Origin: Zygnema cylindricum
Taxonomy: Eukaryota > Streptophyta > Zygnematophyceae > Zygnematales > Zygnemataceae
Reading direction: 5' to 3'
Assembly (NCBI GenBank): GCA_037447655.1
Contig: JBBHKE010002233.1
Span: forward strand, 1 to 29,363
DNA: 29,363 nucleotides
Positions within the stretch are counted from its first letter, which is position 1. Each line of letters begins with the position of its first letter. The translations under genes and the position numbers were made by a program. Shown piece after piece: positions 1 to 10,475 of this stretch. The notes under the pieces are model-generated. The model was not told where the DNA came from. It searched no databases and saw only the letters and a list, made by a program, of their open reading frames with translations.

Positions 1-179
1 AATTGGACACCTCTTTCTTCAAACCCTAATTCCACACTTCCCTACTGTTACAAAAAAAAAAAAAAAAAAAAAAAACCAACGTATTCCCACCAGTATTTGA
101 GATAACAGGCCGCCACAAAAGACAAAAATGTTCCTCCTCGGCCGCCAGCTGGCGACCTCGTGTGCAGCACCGCCACTCG

Positions 180-430
180 CTCCTCGTCCAATGAGAGCCT
201 GCCACGAGGCATGAAAAAAAGAGTCATTTTTTGGGTTTTCTGGGGTTTTCTAGGATTTTAAACTCTCCTCGTCCAATGAGAGACTGCCACGTGTCATTAA
301 AAAAGTGCGGTTTTTTGGGTTTTCTGGGGTTTTTTGGGTTTTCTGGGGTTTTCTGGGGTTTTCTGTGGTTTTCTCGGGATTTTACACTCTCCTCGTCAAT
401 GAGAGACTGCTACATGGCATGCAACATAAT
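180..430. repeat. Tandem repeat with GGTTTTCTGG expansions
   Basis: Three tandem units each begin with CTCCTCGTCCAATGAGAG (about 180, 265 and 389; the third lacks one C) and continue into GCCACGTGTCAT-like sequence, then T-rich repeats of GGTTTTCTGG and GGTTTTTTGG. The spacing (85 then 124 bp) differs because the GGTTTTCTGG part is longer in the second unit. A 75-residue reading frame here has a repeated FLGF pattern that merely translates the repeat. No gene is supported. Confidence 0.7.
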
Positions 431-516
431 GCGATTTTTGGATGCATTGATAAAATGAACTAGTGAGATTCAGCAATGATAGCTATGAAACACGTTTTCA
501 CTTCCAATTTTAGAGT

Positions 517-625
517 TTTTTTTACGGTTTCTTAGGGTTTTTTAGGGTTTTTTAGGATTTTTAGGGTTTTTAGGGTTATTTAGGGTTTTTTGGGATTTTC
601 TAAGGTTTTTTTAGGTTTTTAAAAA
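517..625 (+). repeat. Degenerate TTTAGGG-like array
   Basis: Repeats of TTTAGGG/TTTTTAGGG with extra T residues and G-to-A changes. The word equals the plant-type telomere unit, here internal and degenerate. It may be a decayed interstitial telomeric array or a T-rich microsatellite that resembles one. Confidence 0.6.
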
Positions 626-679
626 TGTTATCTGTCTCACCAAATTTCACTAGAAAAAATGAGATTAACACCACTTTTT

Positions 680-823
680 ACTCCACTCCTTCCCTCCCTC
701 CCTCCCTCCCACCTAATCTCCCTCCCTCTCTTCCTCTCTCGCTCCCTCCCTCTCCCCCTCCCTCTCCATCTCCCTCTCCCTCTCCCACTCCCTCTCCCTC
801 TCCCTCTCCCTCCCTCTCCCTCA
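680..823 (+). repeat. Pyrimidine (CCCTCT) tract
   Basis: Almost pure CT tract with CCCTCC, CCCTCT and CTCTCC words. Reading frames on both strands translate to Pro/Ser/Leu or Gly/Arg/Glu low complexity and are not genes. Confidence 0.85.
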
Positions 824-940
824 CCAATTATGGACTGAGGCGCAAACCGCAAATAGAATGTCGAGAGGACAAACTCCTCCGCCCCGAGGCTCCTCCCATA
901 GGGCTTGGAGCTTTTTTTAACCAAAAAAACAATAATTTTA

Positions 941-1329
941 GTATTTAAGTATTTTAGTGGTTTTAGTGTTTTGCTCTTTTACTGTTTTAGCGTTTTAGTG
1001 TTTTAGGGTTTTAGGGTTTTAGGGTTTGTGTTTTAGTATTTTTTAGTATTTTTAGGATTTTAGTATTTTAGTGTTTTAGCGTTTTAGAATTTCAGTATTT
1101 TAGGATTCTAGTATTTTAGTATTTTAGAATTCTAGTATTTTAGTATTCTAGTATTTTAGTATTCTATTATTTTAGAGTTTTAGTATTTTAGTATTTTAGC
1201 ATTTTAGTATTTTAGTATTTCAAAATTTTAGTATTTTAGTATTTTATTATTTCAGCATTTTATTATTTTAGTATTTTATTATTTTAGTATTTTATTGTTT
1301 TAGAATTTTAGTATTTAGTATTTTAGTAT
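941..1329 (+). repeat. TATTTTAG 8-bp satellite array
   Basis: Close to 50 units of an 8-bp repeat, mainly TATTTTAG, grading at its left end (about 990-1,030) into TTTTAGGG, the unit known as the Chlamydomonas-type telomere repeat. The array looks like a telomere-like seed that drifted from GGG to GTA and then expanded. No reading frame of note. Confidence 0.75.
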
Positions 1330-1331
1330 AC

Positions 1332-1533
1332 AGGGAGGGAGAGGGAGATGGGTGAGAGGAAGGACGAGGAAAGAGGACGAGGAAGAAAAAGTAGGACGAG
1401 GAGAGAGGAGGACAAGAGGGAAGAAGACGAGATGGAAGAAGACGAGAGAAAGGAAGACGAGAGGAAAGAAGACGATAGGGAGGAAGACGAGAGGGAGACG
1501 AAGACGAGAGGGGGTAAGAGGGAGAAGAGGACA
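1332..1533 (+). repeat. Purine (GA) tract
   Basis: GAGG/GAAGACGAG repeats, nearly all purine on the plus strand. Overlapping frames on both strands give Arg/Glu/Lys or Ser/Leu/Pro low complexity, so no gene is called. The period of about 15-18 bases (GAGAGGAAAGAAGAC) is visible at 1,420-1,500. Confidence 0.8.
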
Positions 1534-1679
1534 CACCTCACACACATTGTTCCCAAATAGTGTGTATAGATCAGCTCGCAACGGTGGACCGAGGTTAATT
1601 ACGAGTGTTTCCGATTCATACTTCTGCCTTAGGGTTTTTGCCGCTTCTTCTATACACTTATTATAACTGCAAAAATCAC

Positions 1680-2100
1680 CGTAAAATGTCAAGATTTTTT
1701 GCGGTTTTTAGATTTTTTGCAGTTTTTACGGTTTTTTGAGGTTTTTTGAGTTTTGGGGGTATTTAGGTTTTTAGGGGTTTTGGATTTTTTGGGTTTTTAG
1801 TTTGTTTTCATCGTTTTAAAGCGCAGAAAAGACAAAAACATATAGTATGCGATTACCTCAGATTAACTAAAACCATTAACCATTACAATTAAATCGTTGG
1901 CCTAAACCTTAAACCTTGACCTAAATTTTAGACTTTTAGGGTTTTTAAGGATTGTAAGGGTTTTTAGTTTTTCCATCGTTTTAAAATGCAGAAAAGATGG
2001 AAATGTAATGTGATTACCTCAAATTAACTAAGACCGCTAAACCGTTACGATTGAACCGTTGCCCTAAACCATAAACCTTAACCTACACATGAACCCATTA
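1680..2100. repeat. T-rich repeats and 165-bp tandem duplication
   Basis: The segment 1,809-1,973 is repeated at 1,974-2,100 with changes. Both start with CATCGTTTTAAA and share GCAGAAAAGA, GTGATTACCTCA-like and AACCGTT-like blocks. The left flank (1,680-1,805) is a T-rich repeat of GGTTTTTTGAGG-like words. The 3' half is rich in TAAACCNTAAACC words, again telomere-like. No gene seen. Confidence 0.65.
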
Positions 2101-2356
2101 CTTTGAACCGTTAAACCATTAAATGTGCATATAATACGGGACCACATATGGAGTTTAAAACACACACTTAAAACAAAAGTAACGAGTTAATGTAGCAATG
2201 GTATCATGATTTATGGTTTAATGTAACCATGAAGGCGAACCCGGAAAAATTATATGCTTAGGAGTTAAAACAAAATAATATATATATATATACACCACAA
2301 AATATCACCACTACAACTCTAGTCCATGTGTCTCTTGGAGCTACACCTTTTCTTGC

Positions 2357-2574
2357 TACACTGTTTCCGCTACATTATTAACGTTTTTTTCGCCAACTAA
2401 ATCAATTTTCCTTTGTGAACACGTGTCCAATTTTCATTTGGAGACCGCCAATCGAAAATTGAGAACCTTACCTTTCCATCATAACTTTTGAATTATTAAT
2501 CCGTCAAGTGTGCACGGAGAAAAATGAGCTTAAAGGTTGAAAAAAAAATAACACTATACATGGTACAAGGTGTG
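2357..2574. mobile_element. MITE family A, divergent copy A1
   Basis: Shows the family A order: TACACTG-type end, TTTTTTTCGCCAACTAAA, GTGTCCAATTTTCA, GACCGCCAATCGAAA, AACCTTACCTTTC, GTGTGCACGGAGAAAAAT, AACACTATA and GGTGTG. It is the most diverged copy with the GAC CGCC core and is probably old. The element is non-coding. Confidence 0.6.
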
Positions 2575-2864
2575 TATACAAGCTACAAGGTGTGTATGTG
2601 CATAGTAAACGACTAATGCATCATAAAAAAATATCAATCTTAGATGTTAATTGAAAAAGATGACTCTCCTACTATCTCTGTTGGCCTACGGTACATATTC
2701 AAAACAAAGGAAACGCCTCAATTAAGAAGTAAAATGTTTAAATTCTCGCTTGGAGTTTAAGCAAAAATGTTTCCTAATCTTGCGTAACTTTCTCGGTTGT
2801 ATCGCCCAAATTCTAGGGACCAATGTCTAGTGTTCGAAAACCAAATTCCAAAACAAAAAGTAAA

Positions 2865-2966
2865 ATCAAAAACAAAACCCTAATTCCAAAACCCTGATTT
2901 CAAAACTTTAATTTCAAATCTCTAATTTCAAAACTTTAATTTCAAAACTTTAATTCAAAACTTCAA
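2865..2966 (-). repeat. 13-14 bp AATTTCAAAACTTT tandem repeat
   Basis: About seven units of CTAATTCCAAAACC grading into TTTAATTTCAAAAC. The first units read AAACCCTAATTCC, so this also begins from a telomere-like word on the minus strand. No gene. Confidence 0.65.
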
Positions 2967-3234
2967 TGTCGGTTTCAAAGTTCTTACCGACGCTCATCGT
3001 TGACGGTTCCTTCCTCTTCCGATTTGCTTTCATAGAGAAACACATGAAGCCTTTCGTATATAAAAAGAGGACAGGGCTCCTCTACAGGTTGCCATGGACT
3101 GGGCATTCCTCTCCCTTTCTTCTTCCATGGTGACAAAAAACTGCCCGAGGGAGAGGATACAAAGAGGCTTCCCAAACGACTGCTCTTTCTCTGCATTGAA
3201 CACAAGAAATAGATGTGAAATACTGCAATTAGAT
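2967..3234. other. Unassigned segment, no recognised gene
   Basis: More balanced in base composition than its flanks. Two overlapping minus-strand frames of 73 codons occur, neither of them recognisable. A TATATAAAAAGAGG word at about 3,058 would suit a TATA box, but no plausible product follows. It could be a fragment of an exon or an old element. Confidence 0.3.
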
Positions 3235-3292
3235 GAGCAATTAAATATCAATTGAGCGATTAAATATCAATTGAGCAGTTAAATATCAATTG
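3235..3292 (+). repeat. 19-bp tandem repeat
   Basis: Three consecutive 19-bp units of GAGCNATTAAATATCAATT followed by a decayed partial unit. No gene. Confidence 0.8.
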
Positions 3293-3461
3293 AATTAATG
3301 ATATCAATTAAATAACAATTAATATATCATTGAATGTGTAAATTGTATTGAAATAACATTTTGTAATTAGATGAGCATCCGACATGCAATGTCACCGGGT
3401 TTTAATAATTTGACATCGATAGTCAGTACAGTGCTCATCCTTATTAGCGTTAGGGATTTAC

Positions 3462-3680
3462 TACACCGCTGATTGTTATTAGTGTTAAATTTTTTCGCCA
3501 CTCAAAACATCTTTTCTTCGTGCACACTTGTCGGATTGTCAATCCGATGGTTGCTATTGAAAGGCAATATTCTCACCTTCCTAATGGTGGTCTCCGGTTG
3601 ACAATTCGACAAGTGTGCACGAAGAAAAGATGTCTTAAGTGGCAAAAAAAAAATTAACACTAATAACGATTAGCAATGTA
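3462..3680. mobile_element. MITE family A, copy A2
   Basis: Begins TACACCGCTGATTGTTATTAGTG and ends AACACTAATAACGATTAGCAATGTA. The arms contain CGCCACTCAAAACATCTTTT and its inverted partner, plus CACACTTGTCGGATT against ATTCGACAAGTGTGCAC. In this copy GTACAC of the family is GTGCAC. Arms of about 85 bp can pair into a long hairpin. Non-coding. Confidence 0.85.
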
Positions 3681-3726
3681 GTGTTAATGCGAAATTAGAA
3701 CATATAATACTATTTTAGTATAAAGA

Positions 3727-3840
3727 GACGTGGCAGATTGTAGTCCACTTCCTTAAATAGTGTTATTAACACTATTTTATCACTATACAAATTTTTGGCC
3801 AAAAGAAGTCGCGACCGAGTTAGTGTTGTTAATTCTAAAT
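3727..3840. repeat. Repeat family B core, copy B1
   Basis: Core with GACGTGGCAGATTGTAGTCC, then a central near-palindrome TTAAATAGTGTTATTAACAC, then GGCCAAAAGAAGTCGCG and TTAGTGTTGTTAATTCTAAA. The same core recurs at 22,529-22,633 and 26,245-26,330. It directly follows a family A copy and shares the TTAGTGTTAA word with it, so B may be a related MITE family. Confidence 0.7.
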
Positions 3841-3945
3841 GATGGACAGTACACTATTATGTATTATTGTATGCACATTATTGTACGCACTGTACTGTAT
3901 TGTACTATACCAGCCACACCATGGTTCAATACTGTAAAAAAAAAA

Positions 3946-3997
3946 CCTGTTACCTGTTACTTGTTACCTGCTACCTGTTACCAGTTACCACTTACCT
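3946..3997 (+). repeat. GTTACCT 7-bp tandem repeat
   Basis: About seven units of GTTACCT with single-base variants (GTTACTT, GCTACCT, GTTACCA). Confidence 0.85.
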
Positions 3998-3999
3998 GA

Positions 4000-4590
4000 T
4001 TTTTTTCTACTGTAGTATGAATGAAAAGTTACTACGTTAAATTAGAGTGGCACGATCACGGATCTTTAATTTATAAACAGGTTGAAACGTTATACTCTTA
4101 CTATACTAATGAAAGACACTTGGAAATCTTTTACAACTTATGTTGAAAAAAAAAAAAAAACGCTTTACTTCAGCTTTCGTGGCTTTAGGATCCACGTCAA
4201 AAAGTGTATTGATTTTATTCAAAAGACGGATCGTGTTTCTATCTTGCAGTCAACTAAGTTTTGAATTCTGAACCAATTCTTTCACACGGTTCAACTTTCA
4301 AAAAAGTAGAGTCCAAAAAAGTCCAAACTCCAGTGCCTTAATCTAAAATCAAGTTTTAAAAATGGGAAAAATTTTGAGTAGAAGTCTCCTCGGTTGAAAA
4401 ATAACCTTTGTTTTCCTCAGCCTGAAAAATTTCGTTTTTTTTTACAATGGACATGGAAATTTAAACATTGAATTAAGGATGTCAATTGTTCACTATTTGA
4501 TGTAGTTGTTAAACATTATTAGCACCTAAATTAATTAAATTTATTTGAATTTAGCGTTTTTTAAATTGCGATGTCTTTCCGATTCTGAAC
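4000..4590. other. AT-rich stretch without recognised feature
   Basis: AT-rich sequence with A-runs. A 60-codon frame at 4,082-4,264 has no recognisable motif and crosses an A14 run, so it is not called. Confidence 0.4.
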
Positions 4591-4594
4591 CGTT

Positions 4595-4707
4595 TAAAAA
4601 AAAAAGCGTTTAGAAAAAAAAAATGTTTAGAAAAAAGATCGTTTAGAAAAAAATATCGTTTAGAAAAGAAGATCGTTTCGAAAAAAATATCGTTTCGAAA
4701 AAAACAC
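4595..4707 (+). repeat. ATCGTTTAGAAAAAA tandem repeat
   Basis: Six to seven units of 17-18 bp, GATCGTTTAGAAAAAA/TATCGTTTCGAAAAAA, with the later units carrying TTTCGAAA in place of TTTAGAAA. Confidence 0.75.
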
Positions 4708-4735
4708 TTAATGTCCATGATACTGTTATAGGTTC

Positions 4736-4990
4736 GAGAGGGAGAGGGAGGGGGAGGGAGGGGGGGGGAGGGGGGAAGGGGGGAGGGAGGGAGGGCAAAT
4801 TGGGAGGGATAAGGGAGGGGGAGAGAGGGAGAGGGAGGGTTGTAGGGAGGGAGGGAGGGGAGAAAGGAGGGAAGGGAGGAGGGAGGAGGGAGAGAGAGAC
4901 AAAGCGAGAAAGGGGGATGAGGGAGGGAGAGAGGGAGAGGGAGGGGGGAGAGGGGGAGAGAGAGACAGAGAGAGAGAGGGAGGGGGAGGG
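4736..4990 (+). repeat. Purine (GGGAGA) tract
   Basis: Nearly uninterrupted purine tract (GGGAGG, GAGAGA, GGAGGG). Frames on both strands are low complexity. Such tracts have mirror symmetry able to form intramolecular triplex DNA. Confidence 0.85.
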
Positions 4991-5202
4991 TGTAATAACG
5001 ATACAGGGTGTACCCAAATTAGCCTTCAGATATCAAATCAAGGATATGAAATGGTAAAAAAAAAAAGTTTTACACTAGGCCAATCTGGACTACGGTGAAA
5101 TCTCGAAATCTTGACCGATATTATTATCTTTTTGGTGAAAAACCGTGCAGCAAAAAAGTACTAAAACGGTAAAAATCTCGGTCACATTCCAAGATTTCAC
5201 CA

Positions 5203-5290
5203 TAGAGAGAGAGAGGGAGAGGGAGAGAGAGAGGGAGAGGGAGAGGGAGAGGAAAAGGGAAAGGGAGGGGGAGAGAGGGGAGGGGAGAAG
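5203..5290 (+). repeat. Purine (GAGAGG) tract
   Basis: GAGAGGGAGAGGGAGA tract, a second block of the type seen at 4,736. Confidence 0.85.
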
Positions 5291-5714
5291 ACAGTAAATA
5301 TTAGATAAGGGTTTTGAAAAAGTACGTCAAGATGCTGGTGGGTTTCTAACCAACATGCAATAGATAATTGAATGTTTTTGTGGAATGAAAAGTGGGTTTC
5401 TGTTGAACACTAAATTTTTTTCCCTTTGCCCTTGTTCCTCTATTTGTGAAGAAAATATTATCCTAATGATGACGAAATCATGAGCTAATGCCACTTTTTT
5501 AAAGTTCGTGAAAGACAAAAAAAAAATGAAATAGTAAAAAACAACAAGAACAACGTAAACGTTACTAGACGTTACTGGTTTTTGTGCCTTGGGATTCTAT
5601 TGTCCATTTTGTTGCTGTCCTATGAGCCTGGTTTGAATTCAGTGAAATTAAAATGTTACATGGCGATAGTGGATGAAAAAAACAGAGATCGTTGAAAGAT
5701 GCATACATTTACAG
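5291..5714. other. Stretch with no recognised gene
   Basis: Ordinary AT-rich sequence. A 63-codon minus frame (5,327-5,518) is not recognisable. Confidence 0.35.
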
Positions 5715-6330
5715 TGAAAATGGTCCGTGAATGTTGAACATTAAAATTGAGCGTTGAACATAACACAACAATAATTGACCATTTTGAAGATTAACTACTG
5801 AATATTGAACATTAAACATTGTCTATTGGACATTGGACATTGAGCACATTTAACATAGGGAATTTATTATTGAACATTGAAAATTGAACATTGAACATTG
5901 CCGTGAACATTGAACACTTCACATTGAACATTGAATACTGATACATTGCTTTGAATGTAAAATGAATACATTGAACTTGATAATTAACCATTTTGAAGAT
6001 TAAATACTAAATATTGAACATTAAACATTGTCTATTGGACATTGGACATTGAGCACATTTAACATAGGGTATTTAATATTGAACATTGAAAATTGAAAAC
6101 TGAAAATTGAAAATTGAACATTGCCGTTAACATTGAACACTTCCCATTGAACATTGAGTATTGAACATTGAAAATTGAAAATTGAACATTAAACCTTGAA
6201 CATCGAATATTGGACGTTGAACATTGAACAATGAAAACCTAAAATTTAAATTGATTATTGAATATCGAACATTAGACATTGAACATTAGACATTGAAATT
6301 GGACATTGAACATTGAACATTTAACAGTCA
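5715..6330 (+). repeat. ATTGAAC 7-bp array with higher-order repeat
   Basis: Dozens of ATTGAAC/ATTGAAA/ATTGGAC units. A higher-order copy is visible. The block GACCATTTTGAAGATTAACT with its ATTGTCTATTGGACATTGG and TTTAACATAGGG followers at 5,777-5,870 recurs at 5,986-6,070, so the array grew by segmental as well as unit duplication. Confidence 0.85.
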
Positions 6331-6625
6331 TACATTAGCTATCATATACCATATCCATATTAACAAGAAGTAAAACCAAACACCTTCCACAAAGGAGGGG
6401 CTAGAAAACTCAATCTTTTGTGCATAATATAAGACATTAAAAAGCATCTACCATGATTCTTTTCTTTTAAAAAAAAATGATGCACTTTCCCTTCAAAATG
6501 AGAAGTTAACTTACTTGAATTGAAGAGGGACTTTCTCCTTCTTCTCCCCTCACTCCCAATTCCCTCTCTTCTTCATATTCATCCTCCTCACGACTTGCCG
6601 CTCCTCCCATCCCCTTTTGATTTGT
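6331..6625. other. Stretch with CT-rich segment
   Basis: No gene recognised. A CT-rich segment (6,530-6,610) precedes the 105-bp duplication. Confidence 0.35.
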
Positions 6626-6833
6626 GTACGAACTAAAAAATGAATAATTTTGTATGCACTCAAATTAAAATTAGGTCATCAAGGATTTGCAAAGAATTAG
6701 GGTTAAGAGCCTCAGGTCGAAAACATAATTGTACAAACTAAAAAGTGAATAATTTTGTATGTACTCGAATTCAAAATTAGGTCATCGAGGATTTGGAAAG
6801 AATTAGGGTTAAGAGCCTAAGATCGAAAACATA
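6626..6833 (+). repeat. 105-bp tandem duplication
   Basis: Two adjacent copies, 6,626-6,730 and 6,731-6,833, share ATGAATAATTTTGTATG, AAAATTAGGTCATC, GGATTTG, AAGAATTAGGGTTAAGAGCC and TCGAAAACATA, with about ten differences. Confidence 0.85.
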
Positions 6834-7803
6834 TGTTCGATTTCAGTCTCTGCAACAATCCGAAGGTGTGAGAATACAATTTCCGTTTTAAAAAAGTCAT
6901 TTAGGGTTTAATACAGGGTTTACAACTTCATTTTCCTGTTTAACTTTGAATAATCGCAGGCCTTCCAATTTATGATAAAAGCTGTTCATTATTTCGTTTT
7001 CTCCAGCAATTTTAAACTAATCATCATTTTTTTTTGGCTCTTGCAACTTGGAAATAGAAAGCAAACACAAATTTCCAAAAAAAAAAACAATCTAAAAGAA
7101 AAAAAAAAATTAATAACAAAAATTGCGTCGAATGACGATGGTTCGTCAAACATGAAAAGTTCGAACAGACCGAGTTAAGTCAACGAACATCCTTTTTCAG
7201 TGCGAAAAGTACGAGAATATTACATGAAACAGTGCGTACAGTGCGTACTGTAAGCGTATTCAGCAGGTAAAAACGCGTATATTACGAATTCACTGTATTC
7301 TTACGTACGTACGTATGCTCAAAACTGCCTACGTGGCTGCGGGCGATGCAAATCCTTTTTTTTGCCAGGAAAAAATGACGCAATTATGACAAGACATGTG
7401 ACGTGACCTGCTCTCGAGGCTGCCATTGGAGTGATGGTAGCGAATCGTGTCCGTTAATATTCATAGACGGCCAAGATTTGCGTTAGAAATAACATCTCTG
7501 ATTGGCAGGAGATCACAAATGAGCGTACGGAAGATCAACGGTCACATACGGTACCAGAAACGTCAAAGGGAAAGAATCTTTTCAAGCACGCAAGTAGGAA
7601 CGTACGGATCCAGTAGTTATTTAAGTGCGAAAAGTGTGGCTATATATTACGTTTTTAAGTTTGAATGTTACGAAAAAGTCGGAAATAGTGCGCATACACT
7701 ACGCCTACAGGTGGTATCCACCCTGTCGACAATGTTGCTTTTACGGTAACATTTGACACACTTTTCCACAGTTTTGGGACACGAATGAAACGAGGTTTCA
7801 CTG
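6834..7803. other. Intergenic, GTAC-rich, no recognised gene
   Basis: The base texture changes near 7,150. To the right, GTAC/TACG words become common (for example ACGTACGTACGT near 7,303), while they are rare to the left. Reading frames of 68 and 100 codons have no recognisable motif. GTGAAACC-like and TTTTACGGTAACATTTGACA words near 7,738-7,790 may belong to an unidentified element end. Confidence 0.35.
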
Positions 7804-9722
7804 TATTGGAATTTCCAATTGGGAATTGATAATGACAGTGACTGTTTTGGTTGCGGACAGTCACTTACGTCATTTTGTCAAAAAACGTACGCTTGAAGTA
7901 CACACAGGTACAAATAAAGCACCGTTGAGTACAAATTTGACGGTCAATCGGTTGAACAACTTTGACTTTGAAAATATTTTTCAACCGCTTAAAATTATGC
8001 CGCGCTTGCGAACGTCGACCGTCATAATAAATTTAGCAATTCACACGGCCGGCGAACGTTTACGGTAACAAAACTGCGGCAACCACATGTAAATAAAAAG
8101 TGTTGCAGACAGTCACTTTTTGTCGTTATGTGAACTCCACGGTGAGAGAACTTAGCCGCAAAATTGAAATTTAATCGTGTAATCGTTACATTGAACTTAG
8201 ACGCATAGTGAAACGAAACAATTTTAAACTGAAGTACTATAAGTTTCGTACAGAAATATTATAACGCACGAAACGAAATAAACTGTTATAATAAAACGAA
8301 CCATATCATTTGAAATTAAATGAAAAAAATGCGCGTCGTCACGCGCGACGAAATCGAGCCACACTATATACGAATCAACAGTCTTACATCGACAACGAAA
8401 TGTTAGGGTATTGGGCGAATCGGCGTCGGCCGAAATCGCGCCGCCAAATGTTTTGTTCGGTTCGCATCAGACCATCAGTCAGAGGTCGCAAACGGTCAAC
8501 CGAAACCGTGACCGACCGTTAACCGACCGCCCGCGCCGGATCCGGAACGGATTCGGTTGCCAAATTTTGGGGGTCGGGCGGTTACGGTCGGTTGATTCAC
8601 CAGGAAAAAAAAAACGGTCGGTTACGGTCGGTCAACCAAAAAACCAAAAAAAAAGAAAATTTTGTACTGTCCCTATAATCCAACATTCTTGTACTTTGTA
8701 CTCTTTGGCATCGTGGAAGTACGTGACATCATGATTAGCGTCGCAAATCTGACACGTTACTGTAGTAAGCTATTTTATTTTGCAAATCAAAGGGAACGCG
8801 ACAAAGCGTCGCAAATCTGACACGGTAGTACACTATTCATTTCGAAAAACTTAGGGAACGCGAAAAATCATAATTATTGGCTTATTCCGTCGTACATTGA
8901 TTAATTTTGTACTTTTTCGGTTACAAACGGGCACGGTTAGTCGCGAAAAATCAAGATCCGGTTAAATTTTTTTTCGTAAACGACGGTCGGTTAACGGCTA
9001 ACAATTTTGGAGCTTGACAAAACTCGGTCGGGCGTCGGTTAATCAGATTTTGAAAAAAAAAAAAACAGTCAGTTTCGGGTATGAAATTTTTTGACTTTTG
9101 CGACCTCTGCCATCAATTATGTGTTGTTTCATTCAATATTGTAATTTTGTGTCGGTTCGGTTTGGTGCGAGCGCCGAGCAGTTTTCATTCGCACGCTTGT
9201 CGATTTCGAATAAATGTTGGTTCGCGAAGCGTGACGCGATTTTTTCGTCAGCGGAAATATTTTATGTGTACGACGAACCGGCAATCTTTCCGTACGAGAC
9301 TTCAGTTTCAAGAGGTTTCGTTTCACTTTGCGTCTAAGTTCAATGTAACGCTTAGACGATTAAATTTCAATTTTGCGGCTAAGTGCTCTCACCGTGGTGC
9401 TCACATAACGACAAAAAGTAACTGTCTGCAACACTTTTTATTTACATGTGGTTGCCGCAGCTTTGTTACCGTAAACATTCGCTGGCCTTGTGAATTGCTA
9501 AATTTATTATGACGGTCGACGTTCGCAAGCGCGGCATAATTTTAAGCGGTTGAAAAATATTTTCAAAGTCAAAGTTGTTGAACCGATTGACCGTCAAATT
9601 TGTACTCAACGGTGCTTTATTTGTACCTGTGTGTACTTCAAACGTACATTTTTTTACAAAATGACGTAAGTGACTGTCCGCCACCAAAACAGTCACTGTC
9701 ATTATCAATTCCCTTTCCAATT
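7804..9722. mobile_element. 1.9-kb foldback element (family D)
   Basis: The sequence from about 7,804 to 8,300 returns in reverse complement at about 9,290-9,722 with roughly 90 percent identity. Weaker matching continues inwards to about 8,495 and 9,085 (for example CAGAGGTCGCAAA near both inner ends). Between the arms lies a spacer rich in GGTCGGTTA/TAACCGACC words. Such long-armed palindromes are known as foldback elements or as non-autonomous DNA transposons with extended TIRs. The arms open an 80- and an 84-codon frame of similar sequence, but their differences are mostly amino-acid changing, so they are not coding. A diverged fragment lies at 25,515-25,740. Confidence 0.85.
8738..8880 (+). 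repeat. 68-bp tandem duplication in the foldback spacer
   Basis: GCGTCGCAAATCTGACACG at 8,738 and again at 8,806, each followed by a GTA-rich stretch and an AGGGAACGCGA word. It lies in the spacer between the arms of the foldback element. Confidence 0.7.
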
Positions 9723-9764
9723 TAAGTTAAGTTATGGGTGACTGCATGAAAAATTGCGGACACT

Positions 9765-9850
9765 ACACCGCCAATCGTTATTAGCGTTAAGAAATTATTA
9801 GTGTTAAAAATTAATTAGCGTTATTAACGCTAATTTGAGTTTTTCAAGAT
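9765..9850. repeat. Fragment with family A/B ends
   Basis: TACACCGCCAATCGTTATTAG followed by several GTTAAT words and the near-palindrome TTAGCGTTATTAACGCTAA. The downstream TAATTTGAGTTTTTCAAGATTT resembles 26,455-26,490, where a TACACCGCGTATCG end is likewise followed by CTAATTTGGGTTCTTGAAATTTT. Together they suggest a further MITE subfamily using the same terminal sequence. Confidence 0.55.
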
Positions 9851-10475
9851 TTCGAAAAAAAAAAATTTACTCTAAGGTCACCATGTGCCAAAGGAAGGGT
9901 TTTTTTTTTTCGTTTTCCTGTAAAACTTAGGGTACTTTCGCATGTAACCGAAACTTTGTCTTGTTACTCTGTTTTTTAGCGAAGATTCTCCGTACAACTT
10001 TCAGAGCATTTGGATGTAAACCCAAATTTTTTGTTACTTTAAAAAAGTGACTTACGTAGACCTGTACGAAACATTGTGACAGATGAAGTGCTACACAAAA
10101 TGAAGCGAAACTTCCACTCGTCTTCAATTTGAGGCGTCTCTTCGCACGCTGTACAATTTTTGTGACTTCGTAATGTTAGTACGCTACGTTGTCGACGTGT
10201 CGAAACCCTAAATTACCTTTCGCTGTCGCACAGAAATGCGGTTTCATTTTTCGTTTTCCCAACTTGCCCAAGGTTTTTCCTACGCCGTATGTGTGAAGAC
10301 ACATGTATTTGAGAGAGACGGCCCTTGTACGGAAATCAGCGCTCGGAAAACAGTACGCACAGGCTAGAAACGTGCAATGTGAATTTTTTTGTGGTACTCC
10401 GCGCACAAAAATTGTAAAAAACTTATGACACGTGCGACAGCGTCTGTCTATTCGCTCACCTTATTGGATTTTATT

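Noticed and set aside
4643-5057. Frames of 124 and 85 codons on opposite strands.
   Set aside because: Low-complexity translation of the GA tract.
7826-8068. An 80-codon frame and an 84-codon frame at 9,466-9,720 (minus) that look like two copies of one conserved protein.
   Set aside because: They are the two arms of the foldback element. Of the base differences I compared within the frame, most change the amino acid (R/C, L/F, L/F, T/K, G/S, R/C) and few are silent, so there is no sign of protein-level selection.
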